A stretch of DNA of 64,000 nucleotides from Streptococcus suis (GTDB taxonomy: Bacteria > Bacillota > Bacilli > Lactobacillales > Streptococcaceae). A program made the translations under genes and the position numbers. Of this stretch, positions 26,936-36,572 are shown in pieces; position 1 is the stretch's first letter; every line of letters starts with the position of its first letter. The DNA is taken from NCBI RefSeq assembly GCF_902702775.1, contig NZ_LR738724.1, forward strand, positions 2,046,001 through 2,110,000. The letters run 5' to 3'. The notes beneath the pieces were generated by a model. It worked only from the letters and a program-made list of their open reading frames with translations, was not told where the DNA came from and did no database searches.

Positions 26936-27140
26936 AGACCTACTCGGTCTCTGAACGTAGACGAACTCCTAAAAATATTAAAAATTGAAGAGGTTTGCGA
27001 AAGATAGCAAGTCATTAAACTCTTAGAAACATTGGTATTTCATCGTTTCTGAGAGTTATTTTATTTTCAACATAAAGAAAAAAGATTGAAGAAAATTGCC
27101 CAAAATGGACTTTTTCTTCAATCTGAGACCTACTCGGTCT
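26936..27140. repeat. hairpin-rich segment flanked by 15-bp direct repeats
   Basis: AGACCTACTCGGTCT occurs at 26936-26950 and 27126-27140. The 175 bp between them contain two further long hairpins: 27018-27030/27045-27057 (13 bp with one G-U pair) and 27083-27095/27112-27124 (13 bp, perfect, T-run on the minus strand). The 27083-27124 hairpin can terminate the CHAP gene; the 26936 copy also has a T-run on the minus strand. It fills the 340-bp gap between the CHAP gene and the ABC operon; no gene is seen. Confidence 0.6.
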
Positions 27141-27156
27141 TTATATCTCATATTAA

Positions 27157-27765
27157 TTATACTCCAGCCGGTGGGTAAATATAGCTGACTGTTCCTTCGC
27201 TAGTCGTTGTTGGGTCAAAGAAACCTCGGACATTACTTGGGCAGTATACTCCACCATAGTTTGATTCCTTAACTTGAATGTGCCCGTTAGCTGCCACATC
27301 TGTTACATAGGCAACATGACCGTAGCCTCCATCTGTCCATACAGCAATAGCGCCAACTTTTGGAGTAGTTCCCACTTCATATCCAAGCGCTGCCGCACTA
27401 GCTGCCCAATCTCCACCATTACCCCAATAGTTTCCAACCCAAGGAGCCATTTCTTTGGCACCCCAAGTACACTGACCAGCTGGATAGGTATTAGCCGTAT
27501 ATTCCACAGCAACCTCTGACACCATATTGGTAGCCAAAGCAGCCTTTGCAGTGGCTGCAGCTTTCTCAGCTACAATTTTTTCTGCAGCAGCTTTGGCTGC
27601 TATTTTTGCAGCTTCAACCTTTTTTGTTAACGCTGATACTGTCGGACTATCGCTTATAACTGTGTCATCTGCACTGACATTCACCATTCCCAACCATAAA
27701 AGATTTCCTATGAGGGCTGTAAACAGTCCCAATTTGAATTGTTTTTTTATCATTTGATAACTCAT
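27157..27765 (-). CDS. secreted CHAP-domain protein (putative cell-wall hydrolase)
   Basis: A 202-residue exported protein: signal peptide with cleavage near VSA-DD (residue 33), an Ala/Lys-rich helical linker (about 45-95, [20 protein letters not shown]), then a C-terminal CHAP domain. The catalytic cysteine lies in [20 protein letters not shown] and the histidine in [11 protein letters not shown], followed by KESNYGG. CHAP domains act as peptidoglycan amidases or endopeptidases. There is no LPXTG or repeat-type wall-binding domain, so the helical linker may mediate localisation. GAAGGA lies upstream of the ATG at 27765. Its own terminator follows in a repeat-rich gap. Confidence 0.85.
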   Translation of the reverse strand: MSYQMIKKQFKLGLFTALIGNLLWLGMVNVSADDTVISDSPTVSALTKKVEAAKIAAKAAAEKIVAEKAAATAKAALATNMVSEVAVEYTANTYPAGQCTWGAKEMAPWVGNYWGNGGDWAASAAALGYEVGTTPKVGAIAVWTDGGYGHVAYVTDVAANGHIQVKESNYGGVYCPSNVRGFFDPTTTSEGTVSYIYPPAGV

Positions 27766-27902
27766 AATATTTGATTCCTTCGTGTTTTTCTGCCCTATCT
27801 ATCCTAAGGGATAATCCTTGCAGAGAGCTTAAAGAAATGTAACAAATATTACAGACAACTTGCAATCTCTTAACAATCACAGTGTTCGGACTTTTTGTCA
27901 AA

Positions 27903-27931
27903 AAAACGACCTCCAATACGGAAGTCGTTTT
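27903..27931 (-). terminator. leuS terminator
   Basis: A 12-bp stem with one wobble pair (AAAACGACTTCC on the minus strand) and a 5-base loop, ending in a run of seven T. Confidence 0.8.
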
Positions 27932-27974
27932 CTTATTATTTACATTTATTTCGCTAGGATATTCACTAATTTGG

Positions 27975-30476
27975 TTACTTCACAACAATATTGACTAGTT
28001 TGTTCGGTACACTAATCACCTTCACCACTGTTTGCCCAGCGATTTCAGCTTGGACTTTTTCGTCTGCAAGGGCAACTTTTTCAAGTTCAGCTGGTGCTAG
28101 GTCTTTGGCTACGGTCAAGCGAGCTTTTACTTTGCCTTTGATTTGGACAACGATTTCCACTTCGCTTTCTACCAGCTTGCTTTCGTCATAAGTTGGCCAT
28201 GCGACATAGCTGATTGACTGACCAGTATTTGTCAGACCCTGCCAGAGTTCTTCTGCCAAGTGTGGTGCAAATGGGGCGATCAATTGGACAAAGCCTTTGG
28301 CGTATTCGACGTAGAGCTTGCCTTCCTTGTTGGCTGCGTTGACAAAAATCATGAGCTGGGCGATAGCCGTGTTGAATTTCAGGTCTTCAATATGTTCTGT
28401 CACCGTCTTCACAGTTTCATTGTAAACTTTATCAAGCGCTCCGCTATTTTCCGCCACAAGCTCTTTGGTCGTCAAGAGGCGATAAACACGGTCAAGGAAC
28501 TTACGGCTGCCCTCGAGACCTTCTTCTGACCAGGCAATCGAAGCATCAAGTGGGCCCATGAACATCTCGTAGACACGGAGAGTGTCCGCACCGAATTGCT
28601 CGACCACATCATCTGGGTTAACCACGTTTTTAAGAGACTTAGACATCTTAGCAGGTGCCTGCTCCAACTCTTCACCAGTTTCGATGTTGAAGAAAGAACC
28701 ATCACGTTTTTCAACTTTATCTGTCGCTACAAGGGCACCACGGCTGTCGCGGTAGCTAGTTCCCAAAATCATCCCTTGGTTAAAGAGTTTTTGGAATGGC
28801 TCTTTGGTCGGTACAACGCCAAGGTCATAAAGGAACTTGTGCCAGAAACGAGCATAAAGCAAGTGAAGAACCGCGTGCTCGGCACCACCGATGTAGATGT
28901 CCACTGGCAACCAAGCTTTGAGAAGCTCCTCGTCTGCCAATTTCTCATCGTTGTGTGGATCGATATAGCGAAGGTAGTACCAGCTAGAACCCGCCCATTG
29001 TGGCATGGTGTTGGTCTCACGGCGACCTTTGACGCCGTCTTCACGCACCACTTCCAACCAGTCTGTCAAGTTAGCAAGAGGGGACTCCCCTGTACCTGAA
29101 GGCTTGATGTCTGAGGTTTTTGGCAATACCAGAGGTAACTCATTTTCTGGGACTGCTGTGGAAGTACCGTCTTCCCAGTGGATGATTGGAATTGGCTCAC
29201 CCCAATAACGTTGACGGCTGAAAAGCCAGTCACGGAGGCGGTAAGAAATTTTCTCCTGACCGAGACCATTTTCTTCCAACCAAGCCACCATTTTGGCAAT
29301 AGCTTCTTCCTTATTGAGACCATCTAGGAAGTCAGAGTTGATGTGGGCACCATCTTCTGTGTAAGGTGCTTCTTCTACATTGCCACCTTCCAAAACTGGA
29401 ATGATATCCAAACCAAATTGTTTAGCAAATTCCCAGTCACGCTCATCGTGGGCAGGAACGGCCATAATAGCACCTGTTCCGTAGCTTGCAAGGACATAAT
29501 CAGCAATCCAGATTGGAATTTCACGACCATTGACTGGGTTAATCGCGTAGGCACCTGTCCAAACACCTGTCTTGTCTTTGGCAAGGTCTGTACGAGCAAG
29601 GTCTGATTTAAGAGAAGCTTGGCGTTTGTACTCTGCCACAGCTTCTGCCTGCTCAGGCGATGTGATGCTGTCGACCAAGTCATGCTCAGGGGCAAGGACA
29701 GCATAGGTCGCACCAAATAGGGTATCTGGACGAGTTGTGAAAACGGTGAAGTCCTTGTCTGTGTCCTTGATTTTGAAGGTCACATTGGCACCAGTTGACT
29801 TACCAATCCAGTTGCGTTGCATATCCTTGATCGACTCTGGCCAATCAACTTCTTCTAGGTCATTGAGCAAGCGCTCTGCATAGGCTGTGATTTTCAACAT
29901 CCATTGACGCATTGGCTTGCGAACAACTGGGTAGCCACCACGCTCAGATGTTCCGTCAGGAAGGACTTCTTCGTTGGCGATAGCTGTTCCCAATTCCTCC
30001 ACCCAGTTGACAGGCACTTCTGCCTCGTAGGCCAGGCCTTTTTCATACAACTTGGTGAAAATCCACTGGGTCCACTTGTAGTAGTTAGGATCAGTCGTGT
30101 TGACCTCGCGATCCCAGTCATAAGAAAAGCCAAGGGCGTTAATCTGACGCTTGAAGTTGGCAATGTTTTCTGCTGTAAAGTCAGCTGGGTCATTTCCCGT
30201 ATCCATAGCGTATTGCTCCGCAGGCAGACCGAAAGCATCCCAACCCATTGGGTGAAGAACGTTGTAGCCTTGGGCACGCTTGTAACGGCTGAGAATGTCC
30301 GTCGCAGTATAGCCCTCAGGGTGACCAACGTGCAAGCCTGCTCCAGACGGATAAGGGAACATATCTAGGGCATAAAAGTTTGGCTTATCTGCATCTGTTC
30401 CCGTTTTAAAAGTATGATTTTTTGCCCAAAATTCCTGCCATTTGGGCTCGATTTCCTTGTGATTGTAGAAGCTCAT
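27975..30476 (-). CDS. leuS: leucyl-tRNA synthetase
   Basis: Charges tRNA-Leu. The 833-residue class I synthetase has the HIGH motif as HVGH in [19 protein letters not shown] and the KMSKS motif in [13 protein letters not shown], with the editing CP1 domain between. The C-terminal [13 protein letters not shown] segment is typical. The ATG at 30476 follows GGAGAAATGAC and gives [17 protein letters not shown]; an upstream in-frame start adds six residues without support. The 5' leader is only about 80 bp and holds the pepO terminator, so there is no T-box. Confidence 0.97.
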   Translation of the reverse strand: MSFYNHKEIEPKWQEFWAKNHTFKTGTDADKPNFYALDMFPYPSGAGLHVGHPEGYTATDILSRYKRAQGYNVLHPMGWDAFGLPAEQYAMDTGNDPADFTAENIANFKRQINALGFSYDWDREVNTTDPNYYKWTQWIFTKLYEKGLAYEAEVPVNWVEELGTAIANEEVLPDGTSERGGYPVVRKPMRQWMLKITAYAERLLNDLEEVDWPESIKDMQRNWIGKSTGANVTFKIKDTDKDFTVFTTRPDTLFGATYAVLAPEHDLVDSITSPEQAEAVAEYKRQASLKSDLARTDLAKDKTGVWTGAYAINPVNGREIPIWIADYVLASYGTGAIMAVPAHDERDWEFAKQFGLDIIPVLEGGNVEEAPYTEDGAHINSDFLDGLNKEEAIAKMVAWLEENGLGQEKISYRLRDWLFSRQRYWGEPIPIIHWEDGTSTAVPENELPLVLPKTSDIKPSGTGESPLANLTDWLEVVREDGVKGRRETNTMPQWAGSSWYYLRYIDPHNDEKLADEELLKAWLPVDIYIGGAEHAVLHLLYARFWHKFLYDLGVVPTKEPFQKLFNQGMILGTSYRDSRGALVATDKVEKRDGSFFNIETGEELEQAPAKMSKSLKNVVNPDDVVEQFGADTLRVYEMFMGPLDASIAWSEEGLEGSRKFLDRVYRLLTTKELVAENSGALDKVYNETVKTVTEHIEDLKFNTAIAQLMIFVNAANKEGKLYVEYAKGFVQLIAPFAPHLAEELWQGLTNTGQSISYVAWPTYDESKLVESEVEIVVQIKGKVKARLTVAKDLAPAELEKVALADEKVQAEIAGQTVVKVISVPNKLVNIVVK

Positions 30477-30543
30477 GTCATTTCTCCATGTCAATAAATT
30501 ATCTTTACTATTATATCACGTTTTTGGGGAATTGGGAAAGACA

Positions 30544-30571
30544 AAAACAGCCAGTTTTCACTAGCTGTTTT
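30544..30571 (-). terminator. pepO terminator
   Basis: An inverted repeat AAAACAGC / GCTGTTTT extended by an inner AG/CT pair, followed on the minus strand by T residues. It lies 8 bp past the pepO stop. Confidence 0.7.
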
Positions 30572-30578
30572 CCCATTT

Positions 30579-32471
30579 TTACCAAATAATCACGCGGTCT
30601 TCTTTTGCACGCCACATGCCGTCGCCTTCTTGAACGCCAAATGTTTCATGGAATTCATCGAAGTTTGGCAACTGGATGTTGGTACGTAGGTGACCTGGTG
30701 CATGGACATCCACACTTGCCAACATCTGCATGAACTCAGGACGGGCCTTCATTCGCCAGATACGAGCAAAGTTGGTGAAGAATTCCTCAGCGGAGAAGTC
30801 TTCTTCTGACTTGGCTGCTTCTAAGGCTGCTGCAATCCCACCAAGGTCGGCAATGTTTTCTGACACGGTCAATTTACCATTGATTTTGGCACCATAAGAA
30901 TCCTGACCTTCAAACTGGTCAATGACCTGCTGAGTACGAGCTTCAAAGGCTGCATAATCTTCCTCTGTCCACCAGTTATTAAGGCTACCATGCTCATCGA
31001 AGGAAGCACCGTTTGAGTCAAAGGCATGGGAAATCTCGTGGGCAATAACCGCACCGATTCCACCATAGTTAGCTGATGAAGACTGCTCCAGCGAGTAGAA
31101 TGGCGCCTGCAAAATCGCCGCTGGGAAGACAATCAAGTTTTTCTGCGGGTTATAGTAGGCGTTGACCATGTGAGCTGGCATGCCCCATTCTTTAATGTCC
31201 ACAGGCTTGTTCCACTTGCTCCAACCATGAGCAATGTCAATCTTGTTTAGTTCGATAGCATTTTCCACCAAGGACTTGCTTGGGTCAACAATTTTCTTAT
31301 AGTAACGCTCTGGCAAGGCTTCCGGGTAGCCGATGTAAGGCTTGATAACATTGAGTTTGACAATGGCCTTGTCACGCGTTTCCTGAGCCAACCAGTCTGC
31401 CGTTTCCAAACGAGACTTGTAGACCTCAATCATCTTAGCAACTTTTGCTTCCACATCGGCCTTGGCTTCTGGTGAGAATTTTTCTCCAGCATACCAAAGA
31501 CCGAGGGCTTGGTTAAAGTAGCCTTGTGCCAGATTGTAGGCTGCTTTTTCTTGATTTTGAGCCTGCGGTGTACCAGAAAGGGCACGGCTGTAAGCTCCTG
31601 CTAGAATACGGATTTCATCCGATAGGAAGGCTGTATAAGCTCCTGCCGCTTTCAAAATCAAGGTCGACTTCAAAAGCTCCCAATTATCCGCACTGTAAAT
31701 TTCCTTAGCAGCCTGCCAGAAGCGTTCCTCAGGCACGATAATCTTGTCTGGCGTTTGCCCTAAAATCACTGTAAAGAAATCATCCAAAGGCAACTCTGGC
31801 GCCAAGGCAGTAAAATCTGCCCACTCATACGGATGATAGAGTTTGGCATATTCAGACCCCTCTTCATTTGACAAGACATACTTGGCAACCTTGGCATCCA
31901 ATTCCAAACGTTTGTCTAATAGGTCCTTGATTTCCTCATCGCTGAAACCGAACTTAGGCAAGAGAGCTTCTTGACTCTCTCTCCACATTTTGAGCAATTC
32001 GGCTCCTTTTTCATGACCTTCTTCATAGTAGGTCGTATCTGGCAAGATAATACCTAGAGAATCTGCCCAGAGGACATTGGTGGTCGCGTCCATAAAGTCA
32101 GGTGCCACACCGAAAGGCATGAGGTTTGGCTTGCCTGCCAACTCATATTCTGCCAGCTTGCTAGTGAATTCTTCGAAAGAGTTAAGAGCCTTGTACTCTG
32201 CAATCAAGGCCTGGGCAGGTTCTGCCCCCAAACGGTCACGGGTTTCATAGTCAGCTACTTGTTTGTGAAAAGCCACAAAGTTTTGCAAAACGCTATCTTC
32301 TGGGACGTTTTCTCCCGCTAACCAAGCATTGGTCGTGTCAATCATGAGCTTTTCAATCTCGTCCGCCAGGTCTGAGAAACCACCTGTTCTTGGCTTATCA
32401 TCTGGAATCACGGCTGTTTTTGCCCATTCACCATTGACGTATTCGTAAAAATCATCTTGTAAACGTGTCAT
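30579..32471 (-). CDS. pepO: M13-family endopeptidase PepO
   Basis: A 630-residue zinc metallopeptidase of the neprilysin family. The HEXXH motif is in GAVIAHEISHAFDSNGASFDE, and the third zinc ligand is the Glu of ENIADLGG. The NAYYNPQKNLIVFPAAILQ segment and the C-terminal WRAKEDRVIIW-type ending (…RVIIW) are also typical. There is no signal peptide, in line with streptococcal PepO, which degrades oligopeptides and is found in some species on the surface binding host factors. GGAGAAAATCA precedes the ATG. It is transcribed alone. Confidence 0.95.
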   Translation of the reverse strand: MTRLQDDFYEYVNGEWAKTAVIPDDKPRTGGFSDLADEIEKLMIDTTNAWLAGENVPEDSVLQNFVAFHKQVADYETRDRLGAEPAQALIAEYKALNSFEEFTSKLAEYELAGKPNLMPFGVAPDFMDATTNVLWADSLGIILPDTTYYEEGHEKGAELLKMWRESQEALLPKFGFSDEEIKDLLDKRLELDAKVAKYVLSNEEGSEYAKLYHPYEWADFTALAPELPLDDFFTVILGQTPDKIIVPEERFWQAAKEIYSADNWELLKSTLILKAAGAYTAFLSDEIRILAGAYSRALSGTPQAQNQEKAAYNLAQGYFNQALGLWYAGEKFSPEAKADVEAKVAKMIEVYKSRLETADWLAQETRDKAIVKLNVIKPYIGYPEALPERYYKKIVDPSKSLVENAIELNKIDIAHGWSKWNKPVDIKEWGMPAHMVNAYYNPQKNLIVFPAAILQAPFYSLEQSSSANYGGIGAVIAHEISHAFDSNGASFDEHGSLNNWWTEEDYAAFEARTQQVIDQFEGQDSYGAKINGKLTVSENIADLGGIAAALEAAKSEEDFSAEEFFTNFARIWRMKARPEFMQMLASVDVHAPGHLRTNIQLPNFDEFHETFGVQEGDGMWRAKEDRVIIW

Positions 32472-32526
32472 TGATTTTCTCCTTTGTCTTTCTTAATGAC
32501 TATAATAACAAAAAATTCTGACAATT

Positions 32527-33366
32527 TCACTTATCAGATGACCGTGACCAAGTATTTTTTAAAATAATACTCGAGCAAACCACAAGAAGGCTGACAACGG
32601 CACAGGTCCCTGACATGGTTAAATCCAGTTGATTGGCCACTAAAAAACCTAGCACAACCGTTAGAATAGCGATACCTTGCCCTAAAAGAAGCAATTGCCA
32701 AAAGGATTTGACCCAACGTAGGGCAGCCATACTTGGTGCCACCAAGAAAACAATAACAGTCATCGAGCCAATCGCTTCAAAGGCCAGAACAGTAGTTAAG
32801 GAAACTAGAATCAAAATGACCATTTCTAACATCCTTGTTCGTAAGCCAGACAAACGAGCATGGTTGCTGTCAAATAGGTACACTTGTAAACGATGGTAAG
32901 CCCAAACAAAAAATAGAACGATAACCAACCAAGCCAAACTCGACTTGACCAGACTAACAGGGAGTGACCAGGCTAGAACATCCATACGATGGAGCGGAGC
33001 AAAAAGTACTTCCCCCTGCAAAACCAGATCCACATCCAAGTGAACATTGCGAGCAAAAAGAGAAATAAGCAAAACCGCCACCGCAAAAAAGAAAGAAAAA
33101 ACTAGACCTGTTGCGGCATCATGCGCTATCTTTCGACTATGCAGACGGTCAATGGCAAGAACCGATAATAACCCAAACAGACTAGCACCAACTATTAGCA
33201 ACGGCGAATCCAAACTATGACTAATAAAAAATCCCAGAACAATCCCAAGCAAGACAGAATGCGATAGCGCATCTGCCAGCATCGATTGATTTTTTACAAC
33301 CAGTATCGAGCCAAGCAAGCCACAAGAACTAGCAATAACCATCAAAATGAGTAATACTTCAAACAC
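32527..33366 (-). CDS. troD: metal ABC transporter permease (second)
   Basis: A 279-residue membrane protein of the ABC-3 (Mn/Zn/Fe) permease family with about eight hydrophobic segments. It includes the family core QSMLADALSHSVLLGIVLGFF, where the Asp/His pattern matches that of TroC/TroD and MntB. I place the start at the GTG at 33366 (MFEVLLILMVIASSC), because AAGGAG lies seven bases before it; the ATG two codons upstream abuts the Shine-Dalgarno. The resulting N-terminus MFEV matches that of the neighbouring permease. The first bases overlap the troC end by 8 bp. The pair with the upstream permease suggests a heterodimeric channel. Confidence 0.88.
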   Translation of the reverse strand: MFEVLLILMVIASSCGLLGSILVVKNQSMLADALSHSVLLGIVLGFFISHSLDSPLLIVGASLFGLLSVLAIDRLHSRKIAHDAATGLVFSFFFAVAVLLISLFARNVHLDVDLVLQGEVLFAPLHRMDVLAWSLPVSLVKSSLAWLVIVLFFVWAYHRLQVYLFDSNHARLSGLRTRMLEMVILILVSLTTVLAFEAIGSMTVIVFLVAPSMAALRWVKSFWQLLLLGQGIAILTVVLGFLVANQLDLTMSGTCAVVSLLVVCSSIILKNTWSRSSDK

Positions 33367-34219
33367 GACCATTCTCCTTTCTGACATAGGTAACATACAC
33401 AAATGCAGACAAGGTCAGACCTGTCAGACAGACGATAATAGTCGGTCCGGTCGACAAGCCAGATACACTAGAGCTAATCCAGGTCCCTACAAAAGCCGAC
33501 CCAATTGCAACGATTCCTGCCAGTAACAGACTCTTGTGATACGATTTTCCCAGCATCAAGCCAAAGACAGCTGGCGCAATCAAAAAACTACTCATCAAAA
33601 TAGCCCCGACTAACTTTAATCCTACTGCAATTAGGCAAATCATTAAAAACATCGTCAACTGCTGTAAGTACTTTACACGAACACCAATAACCCTTGCAAA
33701 AGTTTGATCAAACAGATACAGCTTATAGTCTTGATAAAAGAAAGCAAACAATACCAAAGCCAATAGAGAAATAATTCCGATGAGTATCACATCATCCAGC
33801 TGAATAAAGGCTGCCTGTCCAAATAGATAGGTTTGCAATCCAGCTTGGGAAGCACCTGCAAAGACTTCATTTCCCTGAATAGCATTTTTCAAGACCATGC
33901 CCAAACCAAAGAAAGAAGCAGATACCAACGAAAGGGCATTGACTAGACTGTGACCACCTTTTCGACGCAGCCAATGGACAAGTGCATAAGAAAGGTAGCC
34001 TGACAACACTGCTCCTAACAGCAAGTAGAGAGGATGTCGCGACTGAAAAATCATGAAAGAGACAATCACTCCAGGATAAGAAGCATGCCCAAGAGCATCC
34101 CCAAGCAAACTCTGTTTTGTAAGAACAGATATACTTCCGATAGTACTGGTTGCCACAGCTAGGCTAACGGTCCCTAAAGCGACTGTCCAGAAAGAATACT
34201 CTTTGAAAACCTCAAACAT
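33359..34219 (-). CDS. troC: metal ABC transporter permease (first)
   Basis: A 286-residue ABC-3 family permease with about eight hydrophobic segments; QSLLGDALGHASYPGVIVSF is the family core. The ATG at 34219 is chosen because AAAGGAGGCAGTC precedes it; it overlaps the ATPase gene end by 8 bp. It and the following permease are paralogous, as in TroC/TroD of manganese systems. Metal specificity (Mn versus Zn) cannot be set from permease sequence alone; the DtxR-type regulator nearby favours Mn. Confidence 0.88.
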   Translation of the reverse strand: MFEVFKEYSFWTVALGTVSLAVATSTIGSISVLTKQSLLGDALGHASYPGVIVSFMIFQSRHPLYLLLGAVLSGYLSYALVHWLRRKGGHSLVNALSLVSASFFGLGMVLKNAIQGNEVFAGASQAGLQTYLFGQAAFIQLDDVILIGIISLLALVLFAFFYQDYKLYLFDQTFARVIGVRVKYLQQLTMFLMICLIAVGLKLVGAILMSSFLIAPAVFGLMLGKSYHKSLLLAGIVAIGSAFVGTWISSSVSGLSTGPTIIVCLTGLTLSAFVYVTYVRKENGRV

Positions 34220-34982
34220 GACTGCCTCCTTTGGCATTTCCTAGAAACAGCCCATTTCCTATACCGTAGGTCGCCTGATAATTCTCACTTGTCAAAGTCT
34301 CATCCATCGGACCAGAATCAATCACATGCTTATGAAGCCAGACAAGGTGATCAAAGTAGGCATCCAGCGTCGTTAAGTCATGATGAATGACAATGGAAGT
34401 TTTCCCTTCACATTGGAACTCCTTGAGCATATCCATGATCATGATTTCTGTTGCCTGATCAATCCCTGCCAGAGGCTCATCCATAAGGTACAATTCTGCT
34501 TCCTGTGCCAGGGCTCTGGCTAGAAAGACCCGCTGACGCTGCCCACCTGAAAGCTGATCAATCTGACGATGGCGTAAATCCGCAATTTTTAACCGCTCTA
34601 GAGCCAGCTCAATAATCTGTCTATCAGCCTTAGTCGGTCTTCTAAACATTCCCTTACTATGAGCGAAGCGTCCCATCAGAACAATTTCAAAAACTGTTGC
34701 AGGAAATTGCCAGTTTACTTGACTGGATTGGGGAATATAGGCTACTTTTTGAGCAATCAACCTCTCTAGACCTGCCTCCTGACCAAGCAAGCGAACCTGT
34801 CCTGTGTCAGGTTTTTCCAACCCCAAAATGACCTTGAATAGACTGGACTTCCCAGCACCATTTGGTCCAACAATAGCCGTACGACTCCCTCTGGGAATCA
34901 CCAAATTGACATCTTCTAAAGCCATGGTCTGGCTGGCTGTATATGCTAAATTAACATCTTTTAATTCAATGATTGCTGACAT
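34212..34982 (-). CDS. troB: metal ABC transporter ATP-binding protein
   Basis: A 256-residue ATPase: Walker A GPNGAGKSSLFKVILGL, signature LSGGQRQRVFLARALA, Walker B LYLMDEPLAGID and H-loop SIVIHHDLTT. These are features of the Mn/Zn importer family (MntA/ZnuC/TroB). The ATG follows GGAGGAAAT. It leads the cluster troB-troC-troD with overlapping genes. The binding-protein gene troA lies 540 bp upstream, separated by repeat-like DNA, so the transcript may be split. Confidence 0.9.
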   Translation of the reverse strand: MSAIIELKDVNLAYTASQTMALEDVNLVIPRGSRTAIVGPNGAGKSSLFKVILGLEKPDTGQVRLLGQEAGLERLIAQKVAYIPQSSQVNWQFPATVFEIVLMGRFAHSKGMFRRPTKADRQIIELALERLKIADLRHRQIDQLSGGQRQRVFLARALAQEAELYLMDEPLAGIDQATEIMIMDMLKEFQCEGKTSIVIHHDLTTLDAYFDHLVWLHKHVIDSGPMDETLTSENYQATYGIGNGLFLGNAKGGSHV

Positions 34983-35523
34983 ATTTCCTCCTATTTAAAA
35001 AAATGATATACCTCATTCATACTCAATGAAAATCAAAATCAGACCAATCTACCAAGCTGAGAAAGTCGATAAGATTAAGATACGTACCAACAAATTGCTG
35101 GCAAACCCTATACCGCGCTCATTTCAACACATCAGTACATGAATTTGATTTTCGCAAAGCACCAATGCTTCTTTCAATTGTATGTTTATAATTCTGTTAA
35201 AAATGGTCCAAAAACGGAAAGAACTCGACCTAGACCGAGTCCTTTTTACTACTCATTTGAAATCCCTATTCACGCACAGACTACTGATATATAAAGTCCC
35301 GCTGTGAACCAACAGCACCGAGGTCTACAAACAGTATTTCTAGTCAAGGACCTCAGATTTGCTACTAACGCCTATCCTCCCCCAAGCGTTGCTACCTCCT
35401 ATAGAAAAAGTCCTATACTGCTTGTGCTCAAAACAATTGATTGTCCCTCATATTGGTACCTATCAACTCTACCTTCGGCAATTTCTCTAGTCTTCATTGA
35501 ATAGCAAGTCCGTTGGATCTGTA
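34983..35523. repeat. degenerate repeat-like segment between troA and troB
   Basis: No gene is supported. ACTCAATGAAAATC near 35,020 and its inverted partner CTTCATTGAATA near 35,493 are candidate terminal inverted repeats of an element of about 490 bp. The first is similar in style to dispersed streptococcal small repeats that begin TACTCAATGAAAATCAAA. A hairpin with T-runs lies at about 35,223-35,246. It probably represents a decayed miniature or insertion element. Confidence 0.45.
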
Positions 35524-36447
35524 CTATTTCAGATATTTAACCATCAGTTTAACATTATGTTTGTACATGTCGATAAAGGTATCCCCTTCCTCGCCTTCTG
35601 GTGCCAAGGAATCTGAGAATAACTCCTTACCTTCGCCAGTAACAACTTCAACCTGACCGCCTTTGGCTTTTACTGCCTCTTGCAATTTCTCCATGCGTTC
35701 TGGATTAGTTGTAGACTCTGTAAAGATAGCCTTGATATTATGGTCAATGATTAGGTTAACTGTCTCAATCATGTCACTATTAGCCACTTCTGAGTCGGTG
35801 CTCACTCCTTGAGGAGCATAGAGAGTGAAGTCATAACTAGCAGCAAAGTAATTAAAGGCATCATGTGGCGTTACCAAATAGCGACTTTCTTTTGGAATCA
35901 CACTTAATTCTTTTTCTACCCAAGCATGCAAATCATCTAGCTGCGCTTGGTATTTTTCTGTATTTTTCTGAATCATCTCAGCTTTAGCAGGCAAGAGTTT
36001 TTGTAGTTCCTCTGAAGCTACAGCTACAGCTGACTTGTACAAGGGAATTGAAAACCAAAAGTGCGGATCGACAATTTCTTCCCCATCCTCATCCATCGTA
36101 TTCAAGTCTTTTGCATTAAAGTTTTTAGAAACAGCTACTCCGGTCTTCTCCAAAGCTTCAACCATTTTACCTTCAAAGTGCAAACCGTGGTAGAGAACAA
36201 GGTCAGCCTTTTGTAATTTTGATAAATCACTAGATTTGGCTACGTACAAATGAGGGTCTTCTCCTGCTGGAATCAGCAAATCACGTTCCACCTCATCGCC
36301 TGCCAACTGATAGACCATGTCATTGAGGAAGGAAGTAGTCACAGCCACCCTTGGCTTACTAGAGCCTTCTGTGGTTTGCGATGGACGACAAGCTCCTAGC
36401 CCTATTAGGGACAATAGCAGAGCAAAACTGAACAATATTTTCTTCAT
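35524..36447 (-). CDS. troA: metal-binding lipoprotein (Mn/Zn, TroA-like)
   Basis: A 307-residue cluster 9 solute-binding lipoprotein: signal peptide and lipobox LGAC, then VAVTTSFLNDMVYQLAGDEV and the ligand-bearing LLIPAGEDPHLYVAKSSDL (His). Further typical motifs are LYHGLHFEGKMVEAL, VDPHFWFSIPLYKSAV (His), YLVTPHDAFNYFAASYDF and FTESTTNPERMEKLQ. There is no His-rich loop between the first two ligands, which favours Mn over Zn. The ATG at 36447 has AAGGAG upstream. It corresponds to S. suis TroA, reported to be needed for manganese acquisition. It is divergent from the DtxR-type regulator, and a palindromic operator lies between them. Confidence 0.9.
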   Translation of the reverse strand: MKKILFSFALLLSLIGLGACRPSQTTEGSSKPRVAVTTSFLNDMVYQLAGDEVERDLLIPAGEDPHLYVAKSSDLSKLQKADLVLYHGLHFEGKMVEALEKTGVAVSKNFNAKDLNTMDEDGEEIVDPHFWFSIPLYKSAVAVASEELQKLLPAKAEMIQKNTEKYQAQLDDLHAWVEKELSVIPKESRYLVTPHDAFNYFAASYDFTLYAPQGVSTDSEVANSDMIETVNLIIDHNIKAIFTESTTNPERMEKLQEAVKAKGGQVEVVTGEGKELFSDSLAPEGEEGDTFIDMYKHNVKLMVKYLK

Positions 36448-36479
36448 ATAGGTTCTCCTTTTATTTTTATTAAGCATAC

Positions 36480-36495
36480 CTAACTATATAATTAG
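36480..36495. promoter_or_regulatory. candidate TroR (DtxR-type) operator
   Basis: CTAACTATATAATTAG is a 16-bp near-palindrome (7 of 8 base pairs symmetric) in the troA/troR divergent region, with a second TTAG...CTAA pair directly beside it (36491-36504). The troR -10 (TATAAT, 36542-36547) and its promoter lie about 50 bp away. Regulator binding is inferred from position and symmetry. Confidence 0.5.
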
Positions 36496-36572
36496 ATTAA
36501 GCTAAAAAAATCATTTTGTCAACTGATTTTTAAATTTTTTGATATAATAGTTTCAGTAGAAAGCGAGTTCTC

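Noticed and set aside
27255-27530. Plus-strand and other-frame ORFs over the CHAP gene and similar long shadow frames in leuS, tkt, ula and apuA
   Set aside because: They lie in other frames of well-supported genes, lack ribosome binding sites and show no family motifs.
30477-30578. T-box or other riboswitch upstream of leuS
   Set aside because: The leader is only about 80 bp and contains the pepO terminator; no T-box bulge sequence or anti-terminator is seen.
35304-35504. 66-codon plus-strand frame between troA and troB
   Set aside because: No ribosome binding site and no family match; it lies within the repeat-like segment.
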